A stretch of 64,000 bases of DNA from Rubrivivax sp. (GCA_027491255.1 JAIXWM010000122.1:1-64000), one strand, 5' to 3'; positions 42,519-53,798 are shown, counted from the stretch's first letter. Made by a program: numbers and translations. The notes: generated from the sequence alone by a model not told the origin.

Positions 42519-43286
42519 CTACCTGCCGGGCGCCGCCGGGGCGTAGGCCTCGGGGTCGATGCGACGCATCTCCGCCTCGATCCAGGCCTCGACCTCGCGC
42601 ATCAGCTCGTCGGGCTGGCGCCCCGTGCTGTCGATCGGGCGGCCGATCGACACCGGCACCGTGCCAGGCCGCAGCAGGAAGCTCTTGCGCGGCCAGCAGC
42701 GGGCCGACGCCACGGCGATCGGTACGATCGGCACGCCAGCGGAGATGGCCAGGCGCGCTGCGCCGTTCTTGTAGGTGCCCTGGTCGCCGCGCGGGGTGCG
42801 CGTGCCTTCGGGGAACATGATGACCCACACGCCCTCGTCGAACAGCCGCCGGCCCTGCTCGGCGACCTTGGCCCAGGCCTCGGCGCGGCGGCTGCGGTCG
42901 ATGTGCACCATGTCCAGCCGCCCCATGGCCCAGCCGAAGAAGGGGACGCTCAGCAGCTCGCGCTTGAACACGTAGGCCAGCGGGTGCGGCATCAGTGTCG
43001 GGAAGAAGAAGGTCTCCCAGGTCGACTGGTGCTTCGGTGCCAGCAGCACCGCCGAGCGTGCCTGTGCCGAGGTGGGCAGATGCTCGAGCCCGCTGACCTG
43101 CGGCTGCACGCCGCAGAGCACGCGCGCCCCCCACATCGCCACGCGCAGCCAGCCTATCGTCGGCCAGTACAGCTTCTGCCCGCGCCAGAAAAGCGACAGC
43201 ACCAGCATGGCCACGGCCCAGGGCACGACCGTGACCGCCATCAGGCCGATGAACAGCATCGAGCGCAAGGCCCAGACGGCGCGCAT
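42519..43286 (-). CDS. plsC: 1-acyl-sn-glycerol-3-phosphate acyltransferase
   Basis: A 255-residue inner-membrane acyltransferase. N-terminal membrane segment, then catalytic motif I (NHxxxxD-type, here KHQSTWETF), motif II VHIDRSRR and motif III FPEGTRTPRG. It acylates lysophosphatidic acid to phosphatidic acid. In motif I the usual Asn is Lys and the acidic residue is Glu, as in many betaproteobacterial PlsC proteins. The ATG at 43286 overlaps the gmhB stop by one base, so the two are cotranslated. Confidence 0.93.
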   Translation of the reverse strand: MRAVWALRSMLFIGLMAVTVVPWAVAMLVLSLFWRGQKLYWPTIGWLRVAMWGARVLCGVQPQVSGLEHLPTSAQARSAVLLAPKHQSTWETFFFPTLMPHPLAYVFKRELLSVPFFGWAMGRLDMVHIDRSRRAEAWAKVAEQGRRLFDEGVWVIMFPEGTRTPRGDQGTYKNGAARLAISAGVPIVPIAVASARCWPRKSFLLRPGTVPVSIGRPIDSTGRQPDELMREVEAWIEAEMRRIDPEAYAPAAPGR

Positions 43287-43882
43287 CAGGATGGCTCCTG
43301 CGCCGTGGCGCCGGCGGCGCTGGCGCCGCGCGGGCTGCCGATCAGATGGTCGGCAAAGGCCGCCAGGTCGCGGTGCACGGTGGTCTCGGGTACCTGCTGC
43401 AGGATCTGCCGCAGGCCGTCCTCGTCCAGATCGGCGGCGCGGCCGCTGAGCACCAGGTGCGGCGGGCAGCCGGCGGCGCGCGCGGCCAGCAGGTCGCGCA
43501 GGGTGTCGGCGACCATCGGCACCCCGTGCAGGTCCATGCCGTAGCGCCGGCCGATGTCCAGCATCATTCCGGGCAGCGGCTTGCGGCACTCGCAGCGGTC
43601 CTCGGGGGTGTGAGGGCAGAAGAAGACGGCATCGATGCGCCCGCCGCTGCCCTGGGCCAGCCGCATCATCTGCTGGTGGATGGCATTGACCGAGGCCATG
43701 TCGATCATGCCGCGCCCGATGCCGGCCTGGTTGGTGGCCACCACCGCATGCCAGCCCGCATGGTTCAGGCGCGACAGCGCCTCGAGGGCGCCGCGGATCG
43801 GCACCCATTCCTCGGGGGACTTGACGTGGTCCTCGCGGTACTCGTTCAGGATGCCGTCACGGCCGAGGATAAGCAGCTTCAC
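43286..43882 (-). CDS. gmhB: GmhB-like HAD phosphatase with altered nucleophile
   Basis: A 198-residue HAD phosphatase matching D-glycero-beta-D-manno-heptose 1,7-bisphosphate 7-phosphatase of LPS heptose synthesis. VVATNQAGIGRG (motif II), the zinc loop CPHTPEDRCECRKP with motif III Lys, and VADTLRDLLAA (motif IV) are in place. But motif I reads LILGRDGILN where GmhB has LDRDGxIN: the nucleophilic Asp is Gly7 (codon GGC instead of GAC). As read, it should not form the phospho-aspartate intermediate. Either a sequencing error, a damaged gene or a protein with a new role. Start is GTG at 43882. Confidence 0.88.
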   Translation of the reverse strand: MKLLILGRDGILNEYREDHVKSPEEWVPIRGALEALSRLNHAGWHAVVATNQAGIGRGMIDMASVNAIHQQMMRLAQGSGGRIDAVFFCPHTPEDRCECRKPLPGMMLDIGRRYGMDLHGVPMVADTLRDLLAARAAGCPPHLVLSGRAADLDEDGLRQILQQVPETTVHRDLAAFADHLIGSPRGASAAGATAQEPS

Positions 43883-43922
43883 GGCAATGATTATCGTGGG
43901 CGCTGCGGTTCGGGGCGGCCCC

Positions 43923-46034
43923 TCATGCCGCCAGCCGTGCCAGGTCGGCCACGCGGTTCATGGCCCGGTGGAGTGCGCGCAGCAGTGCCAGACGATTGGC
44001 GCGCAGCGCCGGATCCTCGGCGTTCACCATCACGGCGTCGAAGAAGGCGTCCACCGGCGCCTTCAGCGCCGCCAGCGCCTGCAGCGATGCGGTCAGGTCG
44101 CCGGCTTCGAAGGCGGCTTCGGCGCGCGGTGCGACCGCATCCAGTGCGGCGGCCAGGGCCTGCTCGGCCGGCTCGACCAGGCGCGCCGGATCGATCTTGA
44201 CCTCGGGCGCGTCGTCGGACTTGCGCAGGATGTTGCCCACGCGCTTGTTGGCGGCGGCCAGCGCCGCCGCCTCCGGCAGCGTGGCAAAGGCGCGCACGGC
44301 AGCCAGGCGCTGCGGCAGCGCTGCCCACTGCGCGGGCTCGAGCGCGAGCACGGCGTCGACCTCCTGCGCGCTCCAGCCCTGTTCGCGCAGCCAGCCCGAC
44401 AGGCGCTCGTGCAGGAAGCGCAGCACTTCGGCCTGGGCCTGGCCATGGCCCTCGGGGAAGGCGCGGAAGGCCAGCCCCACGAGCTGCGGCACCGCCAGCC
44501 GCAGACGCCGCTCGACCAGCATCCGCACCACGCCCAGCGCGTGGCGCCGCAGCGCGAAGGGGTCCTTGTCCCCGGTGGGCAGCTGACCGATGCCGAACAG
44601 GCCGGCCAGCGTCTCGAGCTTGTCGGCCAGTGCCACCGCCAGGCCTGCATCGCCGCGCGGCAGCGCGTCGCCGGCGAAGCGCGGCTTGTAATGGTCTTCG
44701 ATCGCATCGGCGATCGCGTCTCGCAGGCCGTCGTGGCGGGCGTAGTAGGCCCCCATGATGCCCTGCAGCTCAGGGAACTCGCCGACCATGTCGGTCAGCA
44801 GGTCAGCCTTGGCCAGCGTCGCCGCCTCGTCCGCGAGGTCGGCCAGCGCGAGGCCACCGATCTGCTCGCCGATCTGGCGCGCGATCAGGCGCACGCGCTC
44901 GACACGCTCGCCCTGGGTCCCCAGCTTGCCGTGGTAGACGACCTTGGCCAGCCCGGGCACGCGCGAGGCCAGCGTGCGCTTGCGGTCCTGGTCGAAGAAG
45001 AACTTCGCGTCCGCCAGGCGCGGCCGCACGACGCGCTCGTTGCCGGTGATCACGCGCGACGGGTCGGCCGGACTGACGTTGCTGACGACGAGGAAGCGGT
45101 GCGTGAGCCGGCCGTCGGCGTCCAGCATCGGGAAGTACTTCTGGTTGGCCTTCATCGTCAGGATCAGGCATTCCTGGGGCACGGCGAGGAACTCGGGCTC
45201 GAAGGTGCAGCGCAGCACGTTCGGGCGCTCCACGAGCGCAGTCACCTCGTCCAGCAGCGCCTCGTCCTCCACCGGGCGCAGACCTTCGCCCGCCGCGGCC
45301 TCACGCAGCTGGCGGGCGATCTCGGCGCGCCTCGCAGCGAACGAGGCGATCACCGCGCCTTGTTCGCGCAGGCGCTGCTCGTAGCCGTCGGCGTCGTCGA
45401 TCACCACCGGGTCGACGGCGGCCTCGAAGCGGTGGCCGTGCGTCAGGCGGCCGGCGACGAGGCCCAATGCCGACACCGGCACCACTTCGCCGCCGTGCAA
45501 GGCCACGAGCGCATGCGCCGGGCGCACGAAGTTCACGCTCTTCCAGCCGTCGTCGAGCTGGTACTGCATCACCTTCGGGATGGGCAGCTTTGCCAGGGCC
45601 TCGTCGAGCGCACGCTGCAGCCCTGCGACCAGCGTTGCGCCAGGCTGCACGCTGTCGAGGAACAGTGCCTCGGCCTTGCCATCGACCGCGCGGCGCAGCC
45701 CGGCGGCTGCCGCGGCGTCGGCGCCGAGCGCTGCCAGCTTCTTGCGCAGCGCCGGCGTCGGCGCACCCGTGGCGTCCAGGCCCACGGCTACCGGCATCAG
45801 CTTGTGCGACATGGCCTTCGGCGGCGCGACGCCGCGCACGGCGCTGATCCGGGCGGCCAGGCGGCGCGGTGAGGCGTAGCTCGTCAGCGCCGCGCCTTCG
45901 GCCAACAGGCCCTGGGCGCGCAGCCCGTCGTGCAGCGATTGCCCGAAGGCCTCGCCCAGGCGCTTGAGCGCCTTGGGCGGCAGTTCCTCGACGAAGAGCT
46001 CGACCAGCAGGGCCGGGGTGTGGGTGGTGTCCAT
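43923..46034 (-). CDS. glyS: Glycyl-tRNA synthetase beta subunit
   Basis: A 703-residue beta chain of the alpha2-beta2 bacterial glycyl-tRNA synthetase. The start LLVELFVEELPPKALKRLGEAF is the family signature, and the HD-like middle section, including YYARHDGLRDAIADAI and KLETLAGLFGIGQLPTGDKDPFALRR, is clear. The C-terminal anticodon-binding-like region ends at 43923. It is coupled to glyQ with three bases between genes. Essential for protein synthesis. Confidence 0.97.
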   Translation of the reverse strand: MDTTHTPALLVELFVEELPPKALKRLGEAFGQSLHDGLRAQGLLAEGAALTSYASPRRLAARISAVRGVAPPKAMSHKLMPVAVGLDATGAPTPALRKKLAALGADAAAAAGLRRAVDGKAEALFLDSVQPGATLVAGLQRALDEALAKLPIPKVMQYQLDDGWKSVNFVRPAHALVALHGGEVVPVSALGLVAGRLTHGHRFEAAVDPVVIDDADGYEQRLREQGAVIASFAARRAEIARQLREAAAGEGLRPVEDEALLDEVTALVERPNVLRCTFEPEFLAVPQECLILTMKANQKYFPMLDADGRLTHRFLVVSNVSPADPSRVITGNERVVRPRLADAKFFFDQDRKRTLASRVPGLAKVVYHGKLGTQGERVERVRLIARQIGEQIGGLALADLADEAATLAKADLLTDMVGEFPELQGIMGAYYARHDGLRDAIADAIEDHYKPRFAGDALPRGDAGLAVALADKLETLAGLFGIGQLPTGDKDPFALRRHALGVVRMLVERRLRLAVPQLVGLAFRAFPEGHGQAQAEVLRFLHERLSGWLREQGWSAQEVDAVLALEPAQWAALPQRLAAVRAFATLPEAAALAAANKRVGNILRKSDDAPEVKIDPARLVEPAEQALAAALDAVAPRAEAAFEAGDLTASLQALAALKAPVDAFFDAVMVNAEDPALRANRLALLRALHRAMNRVADLARLAA

Positions 46035-46037
46035 CGT

Positions 46038-47003
46038 TCAGGCCTCCTGGCGCTGCGGAGCCTGGGCTGCGCGCTGGGCCAGCACCTCCTCGGCCCAGGC
46101 GCGCGGCGCCATCGGAAAGCCGAGCCGGGCACGGCTGTCGACATAGCTTTGCGCCACGGCGCGGGCCAGATGCCGGATGCGGCCGATGTAGGCGGCGCGC
46201 TCGGTCACGCTGATCGCGCCGCGCGCGTCCAGCAGGTTGAACGAGTGGGCGGCCTTCAGCACCTGCTCGTAGGCGGGCAGCGCGAGCTGCTGCGCGATCA
46301 GGTGCAGCGCCGTCTTCTCGTGCGCGCCGAAGGCTCCCAACAGGAAGTCCACGTCGCTGTGCTCGAAGTTGTAGGTGCTCTGCTCGACCTCGTTCTGGTG
46401 GTAGACGTCGCGGTAGTGAAGGCGACTCGAGGTCGCGCCGGGCGTCGCCGCAGCGCTTTCGGTCCAGACCAGGTCGTAGACGTTCTCCACGCCCTGGATG
46501 TACATCGCCAGGCGCTCCAGGCCGTAGGTGATCTCGCCGGTCACGGGCTTGCAGTCGATCCCGCCCACCTGCTGGAAATAGGTGAACTGGGTCACCTCCA
46601 TGCCGTTGAGCCAGACCTCCCAGCCCAGGCCCCAGGCCCCGAGCGTCGGGTTCTCCCAGTCGTCCTCGACGAAGCGGATGTCATTGCTCTGCAAGTCCAG
46701 CCCCAGGGCCTGCAGAGAGCCGAGGTAGAGCTCGAGGATGTTCTTCGGCGCCGGCTTGAGCACCACCTGGTACTGGTAGTAATGCTGCAGGCGGTTCGGG
46801 TTGTCGCCGTAGCGGCCGTCCTTGGGGCGCCGGCTGGGCTGCACGTAGGCGGCCTTCCAGGGCTCGGGCCCGAGGGCGCGCAGGAAGGTCGCGGTATGGC
46901 TGGTGCCGGCACCGACCTCCATGTCGTAGGGTTGCAGGAGCGCGCAGCCCTGCGCGTCCCAGTAGGACTGCAGGTTCAGGATCATCTGCTGGAAGGTCAG
47001 CAT
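46038..47003 (-). CDS. glyQ: Glycyl-tRNA synthetase alpha subunit
   Basis: A 321-residue class II synthetase catalytic chain. [33 protein letters not shown] opens the protein, the class II motif appears in [33 protein letters not shown], and [17 protein letters not shown] is motif 3. Start at the ATG 47003; a longer reading frame upstream belongs to the antisense and frame-shifted copy of lnt. It activates glycine and works with the beta subunit. Confidence 0.97.
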   Translation of the reverse strand: MLTFQQMILNLQSYWDAQGCALLQPYDMEVGAGTSHTATFLRALGPEPWKAAYVQPSRRPKDGRYGDNPNRLQHYYQYQVVLKPAPKNILELYLGSLQALGLDLQSNDIRFVEDDWENPTLGAWGLGWEVWLNGMEVTQFTYFQQVGGIDCKPVTGEITYGLERLAMYIQGVENVYDLVWTESAAATPGATSSRLHYRDVYHQNEVEQSTYNFEHSDVDFLLGAFGAHEKTALHLIAQQLALPAYEQVLKAAHSFNLLDARGAISVTERAAYIGRIRHLARAVAQSYVDSRARLGFPMAPRAWAEEVLAQRAAQAPQRQEA

Positions 47004-47074
47004 GGCAGTGGCCGGCGACGGCCCCCGATCTGGGAAAACCCGAAAGTTTACGGGGGCGGGCCGTGCAGGCCGGT

Positions 47075-48697
47075 TCAGGGGGCGTGGCTGCGGCGGCGCG
47101 CGCAGGCGGCGACCAGCGCGAGCGCCAAGGCAAACAGGGGCCACAAGCCCCAGCGCCCGGCCCAGGCGGCGTAGGGCGTCGTGCCGATGCGGCCCTCGAA
47201 CTCCCCGTCGAGCAGGCCGCGCTGGCGCGGCTCGAGCCGGTGCGTGACCAGGCCGCGATGGTCGACGATCGCCGTCGAGCCGGTGTTGGTCGCGCGCAGC
47301 ATGGGCCGCTGCAGTTCGAGCGCGCGCAGGCGCGAGATGTTCAAGTGCTGCGGTATGGCCACCGTGTCGCCGAACCAGCCGATGTTGCTGAGGTTGACGA
47401 GCACCGTCGGGGCCTGGGCGGCGTCGACGAAGCGCACGGCGAGCTCCTCGCCGAACAGGTCCTCGTAGCAGATGTTGGGAGCCAGGCGTTGCCCGCCCAC
47501 GGCCAGCGAGGGCGCGTTCACCGGGCCGCGGTCGAAGTCGCCAAGGGGGATCTGCATCAGTTCGGTGAACCAGCGAAAGCCCCACGGTATGAACTCGCCG
47601 AAGGGCACGAGATGGGCCTTGTCGTAGCGATAGGCCTGCGCCTGGCCCGGCAGCAGCCCGACCGCCGAATTGGTGTAGCCGGTCTCGAAGCTGCCCAGCG
47701 GCATGCCGATGAGTGCGGCCTGGGTGGACTTCTGGAAGTGCTGCGCCAGCGTCTGCCACCAATCTGGGGCGATCGCGGCGAGTTGCGTGGGCAGCAGTGG
47801 AAGGGCGGTTTCCGGGGCGACCACGAGCTGCCCGCGCGCCTGCGTGAGGGCATCACCCAACCAGGCAAGGTGTTGCGGCAGGCGCTCACCCGAGAACTTC
47901 TCGTCCTGCGCCACCCGTGGCTGCAGCAGGGTCACCGACATCCGGCCCGCCGTCTGCGTGAATTCCAGCGGGCGCAGCAGGGCGGGCGCCAGCAGCAGCG
48001 CCAGGCCTGCGGCGACGGACAGGGCGCGGGGGCCATGCGCAAGCGCACGCTGCCTGCGCGTGCCGTCACCTGGTCCTGTGCCCGGCGGCGCCCCGGTCGG
48101 CACGGCGCCGAACACGGCCAGCGAGGCGGCAAAGGCCAGCACCGCACCCATTCCATACACGCCGATCCAGGGCGCGAGCCCCGCCAGCGGTGCGTCGACC
48201 TGGGTGTAGCCGCTGGCGGCCCAGGGAAAGCCTGTGAACAGCGCGCCGCGGGCCCACTCCGCCAGCAGCCACAGCGCCGCAAACAGCCCGGCGTCGCGCA
48301 AGGGCTGGCCGCTGCGCCAGCGTGCCCAGGCGGCGCAGGCCAGCGCCAGGTAGCACGACAGCGCCGCGGCCAGGGCCAGCACGGCCAGCGCCGCCATCCA
48401 AGCCGGCAGCCCACCGTAGCGGTGCATGCTGATGTGCAGCCACCACACGGCGGCGAGCAGCCAGGCGGTGCCGAAGACGCCGCCGAGCCAGGCCGCGCGC
48501 CCGACGCCGGCCTGCCGCAGCCGCCAGCCGAGCACGCCCACGGCCAGCGGCGCCGCCGCCCAGGCCTCGGTGTAGGTGCAGGCCAGCGGCAGCGCCGCGC
48601 CTGCAGTTGCGACGGTCAAGGTGTCGAGCGCGGCCCTGCCCGCCCGCGGGCCGCGCGCCTCGTCCACCGCGTGTTCCGGGGTGTCGGGCCCGTGCAC
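47075..48697 (-). CDS. lnt: Apolipoprotein N-acyltransferase
   Basis: A 540-residue inner-membrane enzyme that adds the third acyl chain to lipoproteins. About eight membrane spans surround a periplasmic nitrilase domain with the Glu-Lys-Cys triad: Glu in [11 protein letters not shown], Lys in [11 protein letters not shown] and Cys in [10 protein letters not shown]. Start GTG at 48697 follows the corC stop immediately. The corC-lnt pairing is common in Gram-negative bacteria. It should serve the three lipoproteins in this window (LolB, the hydrolase, the patatin). Confidence 0.95.
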   Translation of the reverse strand: MHGPDTPEHAVDEARGPRAGRAALDTLTVATAGAALPLACTYTEAWAAAPLAVGVLGWRLRQAGVGRAAWLGGVFGTAWLLAAVWWLHISMHRYGGLPAWMAALAVLALAAALSCYLALACAAWARWRSGQPLRDAGLFAALWLLAEWARGALFTGFPWAASGYTQVDAPLAGLAPWIGVYGMGAVLAFAASLAVFGAVPTGAPPGTGPGDGTRRQRALAHGPRALSVAAGLALLLAPALLRPLEFTQTAGRMSVTLLQPRVAQDEKFSGERLPQHLAWLGDALTQARGQLVVAPETALPLLPTQLAAIAPDWWQTLAQHFQKSTQAALIGMPLGSFETGYTNSAVGLLPGQAQAYRYDKAHLVPFGEFIPWGFRWFTELMQIPLGDFDRGPVNAPSLAVGGQRLAPNICYEDLFGEELAVRFVDAAQAPTVLVNLSNIGWFGDTVAIPQHLNISRLRALELQRPMLRATNTGSTAIVDHRGLVTHRLEPRQRGLLDGEFEGRIGTTPYAAWAGRWGLWPLFALALALVAACARRRSHAP

Positions 48698-49603
48698 TCA
48701 GCCCGCCGCCTCGAGGGCGGCTGCGTCATCGAGGGGCGCGCGCGCGACGCGGAACCATCGCACGGCGCCGCCCCGGGTCAGCATCACGGTGAAGCGCAGG
48801 CCCGCCAGGTCCACCGCCTCGCCCCGGCGGGGCACCCTGCCCAGCCGATCGGCCACCAGGCCGCCGATGGTGTCGAAGTCCTCCTGAGGCAGTTCCACAG
48901 CGAAGGTGTCGTTGACGACCCGCACCTGCGCATCGCCAGCCACGCGGTGGCTGCCATCGGCCAGCGAGACGATGCCGCTGTCGGCGTCGCGCTCGTCGAA
49001 CTCGTCCTCGATCTCGCCGACGATCTCCTCGAGCACGTCCTCGATCGTGATCAGCCCGGCGGTGTTGCCGAACTCGTCGATCACGATCGCGAGGTGATTG
49101 CGATTCGAGCGGAAGTCGCGCAACAACTCGTTCAGGCCCTTGCTCTCGGGGACGAAGACCGCGGGCCGCAGCAGCGTGCGCAGGTTCAGCTCGGGCGCGC
49201 GCTGCAGCTTCAGCAGGTCCTTGGCGAGCAGGATGCCGATGATGTTGTCGCGCTCGCCGTCGTGCACCGGGAAGCGCGAATGCCCGGTGTCGATGACCAG
49301 GGCGAGCAGTTCGTCGTAGGGAGCGTTGATGTCCAGCAGGTCCATGCGCGGCGCGGCGACCATGACGTCGCCGGCCGTCATGTCGGCCATGCGGATCACG
49401 CCCTCGAGCATGGCACGCGATTCGGGCCCGATCAGCTCGCGCTGCTCGGCGTCGGCCAGCGATTCGATCAGCTCGTCGCGGGAGTCGGGGCCTGGGGAGA
49501 TGAATTCGACCAGCCGCTCGAAGAGGGTGCGCTTGTCGAGAGGCTTGTCGGCACCGCGCGCGGTCGGATGGCGCGGTGCCTTGGCTGGCGGAGTTTCTGA
49601 CAC
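48698..49603 (-). CDS. corC: CorC/HlyC-family CBS-domain protein
   Basis: A 301-residue cytoplasmic protein. A CBS pair covers about residues 65-190 (MTAGDVMVAAPRMDLLDINA; DEFGNTAGLITIEDVLEEIVGEIEDEFDE) and a C-terminal CorC_HlyC transporter-associated domain follows (about 210-285). It lacks the DUF21 membrane domain of full-size relatives. E. coli CorC is linked to magnesium/cobalt efflux, but a role with lnt in envelope stress is also discussed. Start GTG at 49603 chosen because upstream residues are not conserved-looking. Confidence 0.9.
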   Translation of the reverse strand: MSETPPAKAPRHPTARGADKPLDKRTLFERLVEFISPGPDSRDELIESLADAEQRELIGPESRAMLEGVIRMADMTAGDVMVAAPRMDLLDINAPYDELLALVIDTGHSRFPVHDGERDNIIGILLAKDLLKLQRAPELNLRTLLRPAVFVPESKGLNELLRDFRSNRNHLAIVIDEFGNTAGLITIEDVLEEIVGEIEDEFDERDADSGIVSLADGSHRVAGDAQVRVVNDTFAVELPQEDFDTIGGLVADRLGRVPRRGEAVDLAGLRFTVMLTRGGAVRWFRVARAPLDDAAALEAAG

Positions 49604-49758
49604 GATCGTGCCGGAAGTGACGACAGGCAGGAGAATACCGCAGCGCCAGTCGCGCGGTGCCGCAAAGCGGACCGCCGGCTGAGCGGGCGGCTTGAATTCC
49701 GCCCGCGTGCACTGCAACTCAGCCCCACACCATTCAGCGCCCGAACGCGCCCCACGCC

Positions 49759-50805
49759 ATGTCCCTCATCCCTGTCACCATCCTCACCGGTTTCCTCGGC
49801 GCCGGAAAGACGACGCTGCTCAAGCGCGTGCTGACCGAGGCCCACGGCCAGAAGATCGCCGTGATCGAGAACGAATTCGGCGCGGAGAACATCGACAACG
49901 ACATCCTGTCGGTGAGCACCGAGGAGCAGATCATCCAGATGAGCAACGGCTGCGTGTGCTGCACGATCCGCGAGGACCTGCGCACCACGCTGGCCGAACT
50001 GGCGGAGAAGCGGCGCAAGGGCGAACTGCACTTCGAGCGTGTCGTCATCGAGACCACGGGCCTGGCCGACCCCGGGCCGGTGGCCCAGACCTTCTTCATG
50101 GACGACGAGGTGGCGGGCAGCTTCCTGCTCGACTCCATCCTGACCCTGGTCGATGCCAAGCACGCCGACCAGCAACTTGACACGCGCCAGGAGGCGCGCC
50201 GGCAGGTGGGCTTCGCCGACCAGATCTTCATCAGCAAGACCGACCTCGTGCCCCCGGGCGCGGTCGACGCCTTGGTTCACCGCCTCAAGCACATGAACCC
50301 GCGCGCGCCGCACCGCGCGGTGCACTTCGGTGAGGTGTCGATCGCGGAGGTGTTCGACCTGCGCGGCTTCAATCTGAATGCCAAGCTCGACATCGACCCC
50401 GATTTCCTCAATGCCGACGACGGCCACGGCCACGATCATGGGCACGACCATGACCATGACCATGAGCACGGCGAGCATTGCGATCATCCCCATCACCACC
50501 GCCACGACGACGACGTCAAGTCCTTCGTCTACCGCGCCGACCGGGCCTTCCATCCGGCCAAGCTCGAGGATTTCCTCGGCGCCGTGGTCCAGGTCTACGG
50601 CCCGAAGATGCTGCGCTACAAGGGTGTGCTGCACATGAAAGGCAGCGACCGCAAGGTCGTCTTCCAGGGCGTGCACCAGTTGATGGGCAGCGACCTCGGC
50701 CCGAAATGGGCGCCCGGCGAGAAGAAGGAAAGCCGCATGGTCTTCATCGGCATCGACCTCCCGCGCGAGGTGCTGGAGCAGGGCCTGGAGCAGTGCCTCG
50801 TCTGA
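49759..50805 (+). CDS. CobW-type G3E GTPase (zinc chaperone class)
   Basis: A 348-residue G3E GTPase. P-loop GFLGAGKTT at 11-19, metal-binding GCVCC at 64-68, guanine motif SKTD, and a His/Asp-rich loop at about 220-252 (HGHDHGHDHDHDHEHGEHCD split by other residues). A C-terminal CobW_C domain (FVYRADRAFHPAKLEDFL) follows. The His loop and position before dksA suit the zinc-chaperone subgroup (ZNG1/ZigA/YjiA) rather than true CobW. No Zur-like palindrome was found upstream. Confidence 0.92.
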   Translation: MSLIPVTILTGFLGAGKTTLLKRVLTEAHGQKIAVIENEFGAENIDNDILSVSTEEQIIQMSNGCVCCTIREDLRTTLAELAEKRRKGELHFERVVIETTGLADPGPVAQTFFMDDEVAGSFLLDSILTLVDAKHADQQLDTRQEARRQVGFADQIFISKTDLVPPGAVDALVHRLKHMNPRAPHRAVHFGEVSIAEVFDLRGFNLNAKLDIDPDFLNADDGHGHDHGHDHDHDHEHGEHCDHPHHHRHDDDVKSFVYRADRAFHPAKLEDFLGAVVQVYGPKMLRYKGVLHMKGSDRKVVFQGVHQLMGSDLGPKWAPGEKKESRMVFIGIDLPREVLEQGLEQCLV

Positions 50806-50988
50806 GGGCATATCCGTTTGCAGAGCTCTTCGGCGCCGCGGTGTCGGCGCTGAATGCAGGCGGCGTGCCGCCGTGGCTACAATCCGCGCGCTTCGGCAGG
50901 GGGGGCGGCTTTGGTCGCGGGTCTCCTGGCCGAGCCCGGCATGCACCCGCAGGATCCCGGCACAAGGACCCCAGGCCAGGAGAGACCC

Positions 50989-51630
50989 GTGAGCAAGACC
51001 CCTGCCAAGCCGGCTGCAGCCCCCAAGGCGGTCAGCGCCAAGACGGGCGGCAAGCCGGAACCCGTCAAGTCCGTGGCACCGGCGCCCACACACTCATTTG
51101 CTGATCGTTTCGGACCGGTGCGTGCGCCGGCCCGGGCTCACCCTGAACCGATGGAACCTGTGAAGACTCCGGTCAAGTCCGACCCCAAGCTGGCCAACGC
51201 CTGGAAGACCAAGGCGGGCCGCGACCTGACCGAGGACGAGCTCCTGGCGATGCCCGAGTCGGAGTACATGAACGACAAGCAACTGGAGTTCTTCCGCGCC
51301 CGCCTGCAGGGCCAGAAGGATGACCTGCTGTCCAACGCCGGCGAGACCACCGAGCATCTGCGCGAGGACACGACCATCGTGCCCGACCCGGCCGACCGCG
51401 CCACGATCGAGGAGGAGCACGCCCTGGAGTTGCGCACCCGCGACCGCGAGCGCAAGCTGCTGAAGAAGATCAGCCAGGCCCTGGCCCTGCTGGACACCGG
51501 CGAGTACGGGTACTGCGACGAGACCGGCGAGCCCATCGGACTGCCGCGCCTGCTGGCGCGTCCGACGGCGACGCTGTCCCTGGAGGCGCAGCAGCGGCGC
51601 GAACTCAAGCAGAAGATGTTCGGCGATTGA
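50989..51630 (+). CDS. dksA: DksA-type RNA polymerase secondary-channel regulator
   Basis: A 213-residue DksA protein. GTG at 50989 has AGGAG six bases upstream. An Ala/Pro/Lys-rich N-terminal tail precedes the coiled coil (MNDKQLEFFRARLQGQKDDLL) and the tip with conserved acidic residues (ADRATIEEEHALELRTRDRERK). The zinc-finger region reads GYGYCDETGEPIGLPRLLARPTATLSLEAQ: of the four cysteines of E. coli DksA only the first remains, so zinc binding is unlikely. It works with ppGpp on ribosomal and amino-acid promoters. It follows a zinc-chaperone-type GTPase gene. Confidence 0.92.
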   Translation: MSKTPAKPAAAPKAVSAKTGGKPEPVKSVAPAPTHSFADRFGPVRAPARAHPEPMEPVKTPVKSDPKLANAWKTKAGRDLTEDELLAMPESEYMNDKQLEFFRARLQGQKDDLLSNAGETTEHLREDTTIVPDPADRATIEEEHALELRTRDRERKLLKKISQALALLDTGEYGYCDETGEPIGLPRLLARPTATLSLEAQQRRELKQKMFGD

Positions 51631-51637
51631 CGGCCAT

Positions 51638-51652
51638 GGCGGTGGAACCGCC
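51638..51652 (+). terminator. Possible weak terminator after dksA
   Basis: GGCGGT-GGA-ACCGCC hairpin eight bases after the dksA stop, not followed by a T tract. It may be a pause or processing hairpin only. Confidence 0.3.
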
Positions 51653-51875
51653 GCCTTGCTTGCCGGTCAAGGTCCACGGGGCCCCTTCTGCGCGTCGAAA
51701 TGTCGCTGACGGGTGGTTGGTGGGTGCGGCTCCTCGGGCATGCCGACCTCGCCCTGGGTTTGCGTGTATCGCGCTTGGCGCGCCGGCGGCTTCGGCAAGT
51801 CAACGACCGTGCGGCCGACCGCGAGCCAGACCGGCCGGACGAGCCCCTTTTCCTGCAGCCTGAGGGCCACCCTGC

Positions 51876-52411
51876 ATGAACGACAGTTTTCACGGCACGA
51901 CCATCCTCAGCGTGCGTCGCGGCGCGCGCGTGGCCATGGGCGGTGACGGCCAGGTCACGCTCGGCAACATCGTTGTCAAGGCGAGCGCGCGCAAGGTGCG
52001 CAAGCTCCACCGCGACCAGGTGCTCGCCGGGTTCGCCGGTGCCACGGCCGATGCCTTCACGCTGTTCGAGCGTTTCGAGGCCAAGCTCGAAAAGCACCAG
52101 GGCCACCTGGTGCGCGCGGCGGTCGAACTGACCAAGGACTGGCGCACCGACCGCGTTTTGCGTCGGCTCGAAGCCATGCTCGCCGTGGCCGACCGGGAGA
52201 GCTCGCTCATCATCACCGGCAACGGCGACGTGCTCGAGCCCGAGCGCGGCATCGTGGCCATTGGCTCGGGCGGTGCCTACGCCCAGGCGGCGGCGATGGC
52301 GCTGATGGAGCACACCGAGCTCGCCCCGTCCGAGGTGGTGGCCAAGGCGCTGTCGATCGCCGGCGAGCTGTGCATCTACACCAATCAACGCCACACGATC
52401 GAGGTGCTCGA

Positions 52412-52415
<4 letters not shown>
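51876..52415 (+). CDS. hslV: ATP-dependent protease subunit HslV
   Basis: A 179-residue proteasome-like peptidase. Short leader MNDSFHG precedes the catalytic Thr8 ([21 protein letters not shown]), which becomes the N-terminus of the mature enzyme. The C-terminal section [18 protein letters not shown] is typical. It forms two stacked hexamers that degrade proteins fed by HslU. The stop overlaps the hslU start. No convincing heat-shock (sigma-32) promoter was seen in the 244 bases upstream. Confidence 0.96.
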
Positions 52416-53746
<1,331 letters not shown>

Positions 53747-53798
53747 AGGCTGAGAGGCTTCCCCTCGTGGTTGCCGTGCGCGCGCAGACTCCCCGCCT

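Noticed and set aside
43635-49600. Long plus-strand frames (about 745 and 845 codons) over glyS and over lnt-corC
   Set aside because: Antisense to well-recognised essential genes and without protein-like patterns.
49604-49758. Zur-type palindrome before the CobW-type gene
   Set aside because: The intergenic region has no AT-rich inverted repeat of the Zur kind.
51655-51875. A heat-shock (sigma-32) promoter before hslV
   Set aside because: No CTTGAAA / CCCATNT pair with proper spacing; only fragments such as CTTGCC were seen.
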